This document shows positions 46,436 through 56,737 of a DNA stretch of 64,000 nt, one piece after another (position 1 is the first letter of the stretch; every line of letters starts with the position of its first letter). Source of the stretch: Verpa conica (Eukaryota > Ascomycota > Pezizomycetes > Pezizales > Morchellaceae); NCBI GenBank assembly GCA_033030425.1, contig JAUFSD010000005.1, positions 806,001 through 870,000 on the forward strand, in the 5' to 3' direction. Position numbers and translations under genes: made by a program. A model generated the notes under the pieces. It had not been told where the DNA came from. It ran no database searches and was given only the letters and a program-made list of their open reading frames with translations.

Positions 46436-49333
46436 ATGACACATAATAAACACCCACTCACAGTCCGGCCTCCATACCCAGACGACTCAAACCCTCCACC
46501 TGACGTTGAGCAACCGTATTCTCCGTCGCTGTTGCAATCTCCTGCGTTTGACTTGACGGATCTCGAAGACGCACAAGCGAAGAAAATGGCACGAGCACCC
46601 AGTACAGAGAGTGATTCCACCACGAGAGGGGCTTTGCCAGAGGCTCTGAGTGTGGGATCACCGGCTGCCCAGAAGATGAGCCGTGGGCCGAGTGCCGAGG
46701 GTTCTACCGCAAACGGAGGTGTAATGCTGCCAGATAGCTTAAAGGCTGGTGTCGCCGGCAGTGAAGCTGTACAGACACCCAGAAAGAGCTTTGAGAAGGT
46801 GGATATTCCAGAGGCCCTGCAGCCTGGGGGCGGGAAGATGAAGGCCCCGGCTGAGAAGTCAGAGGTTTACATGCATGGCGCGCTTGGGGGTGAACAGAAG
46901 CAAGAGACGAAAATGCACGGTGGGTTAGTGACGGGCAGCGAGAGCCTAGAGGATGTATGGGGGGATGAGAAGATCCCTACAGATAAGCAGGAAAGTGATC
47001 CTAGTAAGTTGCCGTTCTATTAAGATTTTTTTTCGCCTCTTACGAGAGTTTTGCTAACTACAGATAAAGCTTCACCAGTGGTACAGATGTCCGCAAACCT
47101 TAGTGCTCTGGATAGGCCTTTTAGTGAATATTCGCCATTTTACAACCCTCCCAATAACTTCAATACTGGCTATTCAGTACCAGTCTATTCAAGTAAGGCT
47201 ACAAGAAATATTACACCCCAGAATCGACGGCCTCCGCCGGTTACTATGAATTCGTCCGGCTCGGACAGTAAAGTAAGACAGCACTCGATTGCGTCTTCAA
47301 TCTCCTCTGTGGGATTCGACCCAGGTATGGATTTATCAAGCTTTGACGCATCCACTACACGAGCACTTCCAGGAAGACGGGGATATCCAGCTGTCGGCAT
47401 GGACGGATGGAAAGAAGATGAAGCAGAAGATGATGTCGCAAAGACATGGGAGGAAGAGTTGGACAGGCGAGCAAAAGCTGGTGCAGAGCTGCAACGCCGC
47501 AACGAAGAAGCTCAAGAGCGCGAGAAGGAGGAGCGACTACAAGCAGAATTCTGGGAAGAAGAGCGCCGCCTTGCATCAGTCATTGAAGGTCCTCAGAAGC
47601 CTCCAAAGCCCCCATCGCCTGTTAGTAGTGAGAGCAACGCAATAGAAAATACCCCCGCAATCAATCAATCAAGACCGGTGCCACCACTACCGGTAGATGC
47701 AATGGCAAACATGCACATTCGAGCACCACCACCACCTCCTCCATCCGCGAGTACAACTACTGAAATCTACCAAATTAAACATATAGCCTGGACCGACCCT
47801 TGCGTACCAAATGCTCCTCTCCGCCGCTCCCCTGTCCTCCTTCAAAACGCGAATGGACCATGCCCATTGTTAGCCCTGGTAAATGCATTGATCCTATCAA
47901 CCCCGACAGGTACTAAAACTGCCCTCCGAGAGATCCTAGAGTTGCGGGAGCAAGTCTCGCTTGAGCTCCTCCTAGACGCCGTCTTTCAGGAACTTATGGA
48001 TCGCGGCGGCACAGCGGGTCTCCCGGATGTAGGCGACTTGTTCGCGTTCCTGTTGACACTCCATACAGGCATGAATGTCAATCCCCGCTTCTACCTCGAT
48101 GATGATGCCACCGATGAGAGTAACTACGATACAAGATGCTTCGAAAAGACACGGGAAATGGAGCTATATGGCGCCTTCAAAGTCCCACTTGTGCATGGAT
48201 GGTTTCCAACCCCCTCTGACCCTGTCCTTGCAGCATTAAAACGACGGGATATAAATAACTATGAAGAAGCCCAAACTCTCCTCTTCCACGAGGAGGAAAT
48301 TATTTCCCGTGTCACTGCCGACACAAATACAGGACTTGCAGGGGGTGAGGAGCAAATCATTGAAGACGCAGGTATCATTAGAGAGTGGATGGAACGCAGC
48401 AAAACACAACTCACAGCCCACGGGCTTGAGGTTGTCAAGAAGGGACTCAAGAAGGGAGATGTCGCGATCCTGTTTAGGAACGACCACTTCATGACTGTTA
48501 TTGGTGGTCGAGACTCGGGGGCGTTAATAGGTCTGGTGACGGACATGGGGTTTGCGGGACATGAAGAGGTGGTTTGGGAACGAATGGTAGATGTTCAAGG
48601 CCGTAATAACGAATTCCTCTCCGGTGATTTCCGACCCGTCGGCGGCGGCAATAGCGGCGATGCCGGCGGGAGTCATTCAAGGCAACCGCGCCAAGAAGTC
48701 CGCTCTCTTCTTGATCCTGATGAAGGCTGGGAGACTATCCCCGGAGTTATTGCCACCCCCGGTGATATGGTAGACCATGATGCAGACCTTGCTCTCGCTA
48801 TGCAACTACAAGAAGAAGAAGACGAGCGTGAGCGACACAGACGTGATACAGAACAGCGACACAGACGCCACGGGCCTTCACAGTCCATGGGCGGCCAACC
48901 AAGGAACCTTCCGCCACCAATGCCTCCGCGGCGGGCTGGAGGGCCAGCGCCAGGACCAGGACCATTTACACACCGCCCAGTAGATGGAAATGAGATCACC
49001 CCTCCACCACCGTACGAGCGCGTGCCGGTACCGAATGAGCAACCGCAAAACATGAGTGCGTATCAGCAGCAACAGCATTCATTGGCACAGCAGCAGCGAG
49101 GTCACGGAAGAAGAGCGAGTTTAGGAGCGACTACCGGTACTACAGGAATCCAGGCAAGTGGAGGGATGAGTGCTCCACAGAGGAGAGCGGAAGCGGCGAG
49201 GGCGATGATGACAGAGATTGCAGGAAACAGTGGGAGCTCACATCCAGGTGGGCACGGGGGCCACGGAAGAAGATCAAGTCTCTCGGGACCAGGAGCAGAG
49301 AATGAGGGGAAGGAGAAATGCATTATTTGCTAG
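46436..49333 (+). CDS. MINDY-family deubiquitinase
   Basis: Exons 46436-47003 and 47064-49333 encode about 945 residues; the 60-base intron has GTAAGT, GCTAAC and ACAG. MINDY enzymes are cysteine proteases that trim Lys48-linked ubiquitin chains. The catalytic block is LLQNANGPCPLLALVNAL with Gln450 (oxyanion) and Cys456, and the histidine is His664 in NDHFMTV. Other conserved parts are ELYGAFKVPLVHGWFPTP and NNEFLSGDF. The first ~350 residues are disordered and acidic, with three xPEALxxG-like repeats (LPEALSVG, LPDSLKAG, IPEALQPG) and a charged coiled coil at about 310-370. After the core, DLALAMQLQEEED (~766) is a ubiquitin-binding UIM/MIU-like helix. The tail is Gln/Pro/Gly-rich and ends KCIIC, which fits a CaaX lipid-attachment box. 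The fungal counterpart in budding yeast is MIY1. Confidence 0.94.
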
Positions 49334-49770
49334 TGTGGGATAAGATATAAAGGAGTAGGAATTATACCATGGGCTGGTTTAGTTGGTTAGTATAAGAGGA
49401 CTTTTTTTTTATTGTGTTTGTGGTTTTTGTAATGGCGATATCTGGGGCGGTGTCTGTTGAGTTTTCGCTGAACGGGACCTTGTGTTTTTTTCCCTTCTGT
49501 TTAAAGTGCTTTTGGGATAAGGAGAAGTTTAGGGTACGGTGTAGGATATGTATTGATTCTTATGATGGGATACTGGAAATTATTAGTACAATCGGGACTT
49601 GAGTTAGGGTCTCTATATATTAACATACGATACATGGGTATTCTTAGGGTGGAGTTCTTGGTATTCTTTATAGGAGTTTGCGATTACGAGTGAGATTTAA
49701 TAGTCCTCGAAACACTGGTAGACTACTTTTACAGGAGTCAAAAAAAATTAATATTTTTGTGTAACATCAA
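49334..49770. other. Spacer between the MINDY gene and tRNA-Phe
   Basis: T-rich 3' flank and A/T-rich upstream flank of the tRNA. The 62-residue frame at 49414 has no features and is not called. Confidence 0.5.
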
Positions 49771-49776
49771 GCGCTA

Positions 49777-49807
<31 letters not shown>

Positions 49808-49862
49808 GACCGCTCAGTCTTTGAAAATCTGAAGGTCACCCGTTCGATCCGGGTTTGGCGCA
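49771..49862 (+). tRNA. tRNA-Phe (anticodon GAA) with a 19-base intron
   Basis: The acceptor stem GCGCTAA pairs with TTGGCGC, with discriminator A at 49862. The D arm is GCTC/GAGC. The anticodon stem is TCAGA/TCTGA around the loop CTGAAGA, giving anticodon GAA (49804-49806). The T arm is ACCCG/CGGGT around TTCGATC. The intron 49808-49826 sits after base 37, the usual eukaryotic place. A T6 run at 49869-49874 is the RNA polymerase III stop. Confidence 0.95.
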
Positions 49863-49868
49863 TTATAC

Positions 49869-49874
49869 TTTTTT
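49869..49874 (+). terminator. RNA polymerase III T6 terminator
   Basis: Six T's stand seven bases after the tRNA-Phe discriminator base. Confidence 0.8.
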
Positions 49875-50397
49875 CCTGTCGTGGGGGATAGTTGAAAAAC
49901 TGGCAGGAATTTCCTTTTGTGTGGGTGACAAAATCGTTGGGTTTGAGAATGAGAGTATATTTAGGCAAGTACACCGGTTTTACTGAAAGACATTTTTGAA
50001 ATAGATGCCATAGATACGCTTTTTTAGCAGCCAAACGACAGTGTGAATGTTTCGGGTAGGTACTGCAGGGGTGGTTTCGTTGGGACCGTCGCTATTGGAC
50101 TCTATACATTGTACTCTAGGTTATGGCCCATGTGCCGTTTCGGTTACTAAGTATATATTTAGGATTAATGAATCAATTCAGCTCTACGTACAAGGACAAA
50201 AGATGCAAGCCTCTGTCTAGGTGGTATAGAGTATTACGAATACTCTGGTGAACTTTGGAGTTTCTCTCCTGAATCAAACTATGTAAATCCGCGGAATGAT
50301 TGTGCGCTTGATATACTTACCTACTCAATATCGACCTTACGAGCCGAGATGGCGGCGCCACAGGTTAAGGGGTACATGTATGCACATACTAGAGAAG
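49875..50397. other. Gene-free spacer
   Basis: No gene or clear repeat is visible between the tRNA and the miniature element. Confidence 0.5.
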
Positions 50398-50657
50398 TAC
50401 TCGTAGTCTTCAAGCGTTTCCGGAGTACGGTAACAGGGAGCGCCATGTCTTGCCTACTGTCACATTGTATCTTCAAGGTGTAATGCACCTCATGGGTGTT
50501 TTGCCTTGAATCTAAGGCCAGCCATTCGCTGAACTTTGTGCTGCCGAGGAATAGCTACCCAAGTTGGCCAACGGCACAGGCTTGCAAAAGTGACCTTGTA
50601 GGAAAGACATGGCGCTCCCAGTTACCGTATTCCGGAAACGCTTGAAGACTACGAGTA
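50398..50657. mobile_element. Miniature inverted-repeat element with ~57-base ends
   Basis: The left end, CTCGTAGTCTTCAAGCG and on to TGTCTTGCCTAC, is repeated inverted at the right end (TGTCTTTCCTAC on the other strand) with only three or four changes over about 57 bases. Both ends are flanked by TA (50398-50399 and 50656-50657), the duplication made by Tc1/mariner-type transposases. There is no coding frame in the 256 bases, so it is non-autonomous. The near-identical arms suggest a fairly recent insertion. The class is inferred from TA and could be another family. Confidence 0.8.
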
Positions 50658-52745
50658 TACCTATTTTGTTGTTTTTCTTTTTCTTTTAAAGTTGGTACGT
50701 GCGGCTCCCAAGGAACCTGGATCTACTGGGCGAAGCGATGGGCGCAGGGGTTCTTGTGGCAGTTGCAGCGGGTAGATGTGTTCTCGTCGCTCTGACTGTG
50801 TCAGTCACTGATTCTTGCCCGCGCGGGACTCGTGTAGTAATGTTTTGGTTGGTTGGTTGGGAAGTAGCCCTGGAGAGTGCCGTATTAATATCGTGGGAAG
50901 GCTGAGGCTCTCCTGTATTGGTTATAGAGTACTACCCCTCCCCCCACCCCGCACAAGTCCTTAAGCTGGGGCCGGCTTGTGCTTTTAGTTTCTCGGGGAG
51001 AAAATTTTCGTTACGGGTCTAGCCGTCCTTTTTTTTCTTTCTTTTGTTAGGCTTGGGCCCGTATAAATGTATACTTATATTTATATATTGAAACCGGAAT
51101 GTCGTAATATGTGAGACAGCTCGTAGTAACCGCGCCCACTAAACCCAGAGGTATCGCGTCATAATTCCTAATACGGTTTGATGTTTATACGTCTATTATG
51201 TAGATTATCGTTTTCGTTTCTTAGGCTCACTGGCCGGTACTGTTAGGTAATTTTTACGGCTGGAATTGGGATGTAAGGCAATTGATCCATAAGTTTGGTC
51301 CTTAAACACCTGCTCAAGTTAGTGATCGAGGCACATTGCAGGAACTGGGGAGGTTGGAATGGCTTCTGCACAATAGAGGAGACTTTTCGTTTACGCATTA
51401 GGACACCAATAATGATGAATGCTTGGTCAGCCTCTTGCCTTCAATACCCCACAGAGTGATTCTCATTGGTCTCTGGTAAGGTGGTACCTTACATTCATGC
51501 TTCTTTTTTGTAGTAAAAAGCGGCAGATAATGGCTTTTGGCGAGAATTTAATCGTGGTACGACCCGCGATCAAAGCCGGGTCAAGAACAGTTGCTAGGAA
51601 TCCCCTGCGAAGAGCTTCGCTGGCGCTACATGAACGGTTCAAGAGTCGAAGGAGGCGTTATAACTATTCTTTTTAATACAGCTATTACGTGCCGGCCGGT
51701 TACTAATCCTCTTCAGAAGACGGGCCATCCGTTTTTGCTTTTTTGAGCTCGGTTCAGCTCGAGTGATGTTTCATGATACAACATGGTGATGAAGTCGACT
51801 CGAGGGAAAGATCCGTGCCTGGGGCTATGCAGTGTTCCCCAGCCCTAGAAAACGATGTAGAAACAGATTTTCTGGCGAGTATCACAGTTAGTGATGACGT
51901 GGTCCTAAAACTCCGCTCTCTTTACTCCACTCTGTTGGGGATGCACCTTAGTGAGATGGTGATGAGTTGATGTTGCCATCTTATCGCATGGTATCCTTAC
52001 CCCTGGGGTTGAGATGCTTCCTACGCGCTAGTGTGTGACCCCAGTCACAGCAGCAACTGTACATCCAGCCCTAGTCAAGTGCTCGGCTGCATATAATTCC
52101 TTATTCTATCATTAAACCTGCTACCCATGGAGTGGTACAGGCTTTAATTCGATGGTCCTGACCGGCAATGCACATAGTTCTGTAAATCTTTACTCTCAAA
52201 GACCGCTGCAATGTCACTAAGCTGAGATATCGAGGAACTAGTAGAAGACATACAGCTATAACTTGCAGGGGCCGCCGCTGTCAAATCTAAATAGGAATTT
52301 TTTTCTCGGTACCTACAGGAGGTTGACAGCTGTAACATGTTGGTGTTAATGGTGGAAGTTGAGGTCTTAGAGGTCTAGAAGTATACGCAGGCCTGGGAAC
52401 ACAAACCAACCACCTTAAATCCTCCCAGAGGAATCCCAGATGTTTGATCCACAAAATCGCCTTAGTATGTCCGTTTCTAGAAGTTGTAAGAGACCCATGT
52501 TCTGATAATTTTACATGCATAATGCTATGTTACCTTGATTATAACTCCAGAGCAACAGATGCAAGTAAATACAAAAAACTCTACTTATATAAGGGTGCAA
52601 GAAATCTCCTGTAAATCTTCTCACTCACTACTCACATTTCATTGCTTCACTCATCAAATACACTCTCACTCCTTAAACAGTCAGTTCCTCAGATTCTATA
52701 CGCATACTTTAGTAGAACAAGGCACAAATTACACACATCGCCTCA
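50658..52745. other. Intergenic region before the chitosanase
   Basis: No gene is supported; frames at 51419 and 51773 have no recognisable motif. From about 52.5 kb the composition becomes that of a promoter, with a TATA box at 52586 and a CA/CT-rich leader. Confidence 0.5.
52586..52592 (+). promoter_or_regulatory. TATA box of the chitosanase gene
   Basis: TATATAA lies 160 bases before the start codon, followed by a CA- and TC-rich leader. Confidence 0.5.
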
Positions 52746-53633
52746 ATGATTTCAAATACCCTCATCAATTCCATTGCCCTAGTTGCAACTGTATTTAGCA
52801 CGGGTGTCTTTGGCCGTTCAGTCCCCTATAACCTTCAGAACTTCTACGACCAGGTTAAGGTTTGTTTATTTATCCCCGAACCCCCCCCCCTCCACTAAAA
52901 CTAACTCTCTGCTAGGGTGGAAGTTGTCCTCATGTCATTGAGTCAGGCATGTCTAGTGGTGTTTCTGGGGGCGAATTCTCTTACTGCACCGATCCAACAA
53001 ACACCATGATGTGGATTGCTGGCCAGTCCCGCCTTGCAGACATGGACGTTGACTGTGATGGCGCCAACAAAAGCAGTGGAAGATGTTCGAACGATGGCGC
53101 AGGACAGTCAATGACTTACTTTAAGAATGATGTTATGAAGCACGGAATCAGTGATCTAGATACAAACATCCACAGTTATGTTGTTTTGGGTAACAGCGGT
53201 TTTAATCCAGAGACCATTGGTATCAAGCCCTTGAGTGTTGTTGCGGTTGTGTGTAATGGTCAATTAGTATGTCTTAGTACCCATGCATCCATGGTGATAT
53301 CATTAATACTGACCGAAGGTGATATAGTTCTATGGCATCTGGGGAGATTCCAACGGCGGTAACTACATCGGCGAAGCCAGTATTTCCTTGGCCACTGCAT
53401 GCTTCGGTGAGAAGATGACAGGAAATAGCGGCCATACTGAGAATGACGTACTCTATCTTGCATTTGTTGGAGACGATGCCGTGCCTAAAGCTGCTAACTG
53501 GTAAGCCTAATTTATTTGCTCACGCATAAATACTCTGTTTCTAACTGCTATTAGGGATGCGGGAAGTTTTGAAGAATTTGAGAGTTCGTTGGCGAGTGTT
53601 GGTGATAAGTTGGTTGCGGGAGTTCATACCTAG
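52746..53633 (+). CDS. Secreted GH75 chitosanase
   Basis: Exons 52746-52859, 52916-53266, 53328-53500 and 53555-53633 encode 238 residues. All junctions are GT/AG and keep frame. The enzyme cuts beta-1,4 links in chitosan outside the cell. Residues 1-23 are a signal peptide ending STGVFG. Family blocks follow: [63 protein letters not shown], and [10 protein letters not shown] with [13 protein letters not shown]. The catalytic Asp162 and Glu171 of the WGD and GEAS blocks are present, though the loop between them is shorter than in Fusarium chitosanase. The third exon begins exactly at FYGIWGD; the AG at 53327, not the earlier ones, keeps the family sequence. Cysteines that could form disulphides are present. 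It may serve wall remodelling or feeding on other fungi. Confidence 0.95.
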
Positions 53634-55977
53634 GTGCAATTCCTTTAGTATTCTGGGCTGGCCCAACCTGTAACGCGTGATGACACTTTAGGGAGACGAT
53701 TAATGAAGACGATTTATAGATAGGGGTTTGTTTTTGTTTTTTCTGAGGTCAAAAAAAGTTGTTTATTGGTTTCTTATGTAAAGTAGGATATCGAATTATT
53801 GCGTGTTTATGAATTATGAGATTCTCCCACTCATATAGTGATCTGCATGTGCAATTAACTATCAGTCAAATACTAGAGATGATGTTTTAGCCTTACAATA
53901 GCAAAGCATTCTACCAATAGGGTTTTCCAAATCTCTCACTCGATACAGTATATACAGTATATATACCTATTCCTCCCAAGTCTTCAATGCTCATGGCTAG
54001 GATGACTTCATCCTCATTTTTTTTTATAGCGAACATTAATTATTAGAACTATGTATCAATAAAAAACCCATTTAGTAACATTTATCAATGTTCCTAGATA
54101 TACAGCGTTCCTAGGGAATGGGTACAGAAAGTCTAGGGTTTCACCGACTCATGGGAGAGATTTATCGGTAAGAATATATATCTATAGCTCCTATAGTCTA
54201 ATTGATAAGTGCCTACATGTCGGTAAAAGATACCTCAACAGCTTACCAAGACCGTAATTCGATTCCCGGGGTGAGACCGAGGAAGAGATATACCTCTAGT
54301 TAATGAACTCTTTTATTGTAGATCCTAAACAGTATAACTCTAGATAAGACGGTACGATCTTTACCATTTACTATAGCTATAGCTATAGTGGTAAATTTTG
54401 AGTTGGTAGTCCTTGCCACCAATATCAACCGATAAGGGCTATTGGCTACGTCTGGGCCAGAAACTTTCCATCTATAAAGATACATTTCTCACACTTATTT
54501 CCACGGTAAGTTGTATCTATGTTCTCCTAAAGTAATCGCACTCAACTTGAAACTGCAGGGGTAATTTTATCTTGGTGGAAGTGAAAACAAAAGAATTTAA
54601 CCACTAATTAAGCTATTATATTACTTACATTACGCAACCATAAAATAAACTACATGCACTTTAGCTCTAAAAGGTGCAAGCAGACTGAAGAGCTACTCCA
54701 GTCATAGTACGCCAAAGATCAGCCCGCCTGCATATGCATTGTGCAATATGCAACGCAGCTACCTCTAAGTTAGAAGAAAGTCCCACAATAACATAACAAC
54801 CGTTTTGAGATGCGGTCCCGTTATCTGTTAAAATTTAAGGCACTCTGCAGTAGGCATCGCGGAGCATAAATTCCTGTATATAGATCTTCAGCCCCACTCC
54901 AATCATGTGTTGAGAAGCCAAATCTATTATTTAATCTACCAATAGTTCCTCTTAATAATAGGGATCGCTACGATTACTATATCTGGGTTTTTCTGTAGAG
55001 ATATTACGGCGGATAATCTTACTCCCCCAACCGACACCCACAATTGCTTCCTTACTATGATAATTCCGCCACGATGCCGAAAATAGTCTTAAAGGTGTGC
55101 TGTTCAAAATACTACTGAAGAGCCCTAGATTTTGTACTTTCTTAAAATATCTAGCTTAGGTAGAGAGTGTAAAAGCGGGTGATTGACTATGACACAAGAC
55201 TTCCTGGTTCATAGCCTCGATCCGGTATGTCAGAACTTTTTTTTCAAAAATCATTTCGAGGGTATAGAATGAATGATTTATATTCTGTATATGTGTCTAA
55301 TGTCTCTATTTCAAAACCTGACCTTTGGGAGCCTTGAAACATAAGAAAGTAGCAAACTACTCCTATCGCCGGATCGAAGATATGTTGTCAAAAAGAGTAA
55401 TGACCTAGAAGCCTGTCAATTGAGTTCTAGTTAGTATTTCATGCGGCTGAGTAGGAGCCTTAGTGTAACCCTTCTTGTTATACACGTCTTGTTGTAATTA
55501 TCAGATCTATTTCCCAAATAAGAAAAGCATCTTCGATCTGGCGATATGGGAGCACAAAAAAATGAAATCTCGCATCTCGATCTTGGGGTAATGAAACAAC
55601 TTGTGTCAAAATCCGGAATGAGGTGATCTTCGGGTTTGCAACATCATTTTCCAACAAAGTCTCGTGCCCTGTCTCATAAATGGGGAGGTTAGGCGTATCT
55701 CTTATATAAAGTACCAACCACCCAAATAGCAAAGATAGCCTTTTTTTGGTGGTCCTAGAGCTGAAATCCCCTCTAAGTCGAGTCTTATAATTGCATATCC
55801 TGCCTCGAAAGCTACATGTAAGCTATTAGTCCTTGGTCCCAATAGACATAGCTCTTCGTTTACATACAATTCCCGGGATATATCTACATAGGCCTAATCC
55901 CACGCTTATATACTAGGAGTATCTGCAAAAATCTAAGGTACCTGCCATGCCACTAGCCCACTAGTCAGGTGCAGCGT
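53634..55977. other. Gene-free TA-rich region
   Basis: After the 3' flank of the chitosanase the DNA is TA-rich with only short frames. A tRNA-like stretch at about 54190-54280 has A-box- and B-box-like words (TAGTCTAATTG, ATTCGATTCCC) but does not fold, so it is not called. The rest looks like decayed repeats. Confidence 0.5.
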
Positions 55978-56195
55978 CCGGGCTGGCTTCTCCTCTCAGA
56001 AGTCGTACCCTCCCCAAGATATCCGACTTTATGAAGTTTAGTGGTTTATAGGAAAATTCAGGTGATACTGGCTTATAAACACATGATATATTTTGACTCT
56101 GCCGATGCGGGTATATAACATTGTTTTTGACACTGTTTATCGGAGATCGAAGGTTAGAAATAACCATAAACGGTCGCGAGCCCCAGGAGTATTGT
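55978..56195 (-). pseudogene. Ankyrin-repeat gene relic
   Basis: The minus-strand frame reads as decayed ankyrin repeats: WGSRPFMVISNLRSPINSVK, then YKPLNFIKSDILGRVRLLRG followed by EASPDAAPD and a stop. The pattern G-x-x-P, then a helix, then VRLL and a GASPDA-like turn fits the ankyrin consensus with small deletions. No start, promoter or full repeat set is seen. This is weaker than the relic at 33.8 kb. Confidence 0.45.
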
Positions 56196-56581
56196 AAAGC
56201 GCGACACAACAGAAACAATTTAACCCATAACACCGGGTTACTAGACTATCTATCAACCTGGGATAGTTTAGTCAAGCGATAATTAACGGTAAAATTTCCT
56301 AGCTGATCTTCAATATCCTAAAATTGCTTATGAGGAATATAACTTGACGCGTGGCCCTAGTGTCTATGTCACAGATTCTAGTTCGGAGCTACTCTAGAAG
56401 CTCAGGATATAAGTTAGAAGAATCAACGGGTTAAATTTGGGAGGTACTTGGTGATCTTTAATGTATCACATTATGAACCATCACCCATTTCTAGGTAGAA
56501 ATGTGTGGAGTAGAGCATCAAAGAAGCCTGCGCACAGATACAGGGGCCCGCTCATCATAAGCTTAGCTCGGATACGAGAGT
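56196..56581. other. Gene-free spacer
   Basis: No gene is visible. A GGGGCCC word at 56541-56549 recurs at 56688-56696 near the right end of the next element. Confidence 0.45.
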
Positions 56582-56737
56582 TACAGCTTCCGGCAACAAA
56601 GATCAAGAAACGTGAGGTTCGAATTTAGGGCTTCTATTGGCTTTTCAGTATTGTGGCAAAGATTCTAGCAATTGTACTGGCTGTAGGGCCCCTGCTCACT
56701 AACCCTGGTTTCTCGATCTTTCTTGCCGGAGACTGTA
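56582..56737. mobile_element. Short inverted-repeat element with ~28-base ends
   Basis: The left end CAGCTTCCGGCAACAAAGAT, running on to CAAGAAAC (56584-56611), is repeated inverted at the right end (56708-56735) with about five changes over 28 bases. TA stands at both outer edges (56582-56583 and 56736-56737), as for Tc1/mariner-type miniature elements. The inside has no coding frame. It differs in sequence from the element at 50398. Confidence 0.6.

Noticed and set aside
54190..54280. tRNA-like stretch with A-box and B-box words
   Set aside because: The T stem around ATTCGATTCCC does not pair (several mismatches), no acceptor stem closes and no anticodon arm is found. At best a decayed tRNA-like sequence.
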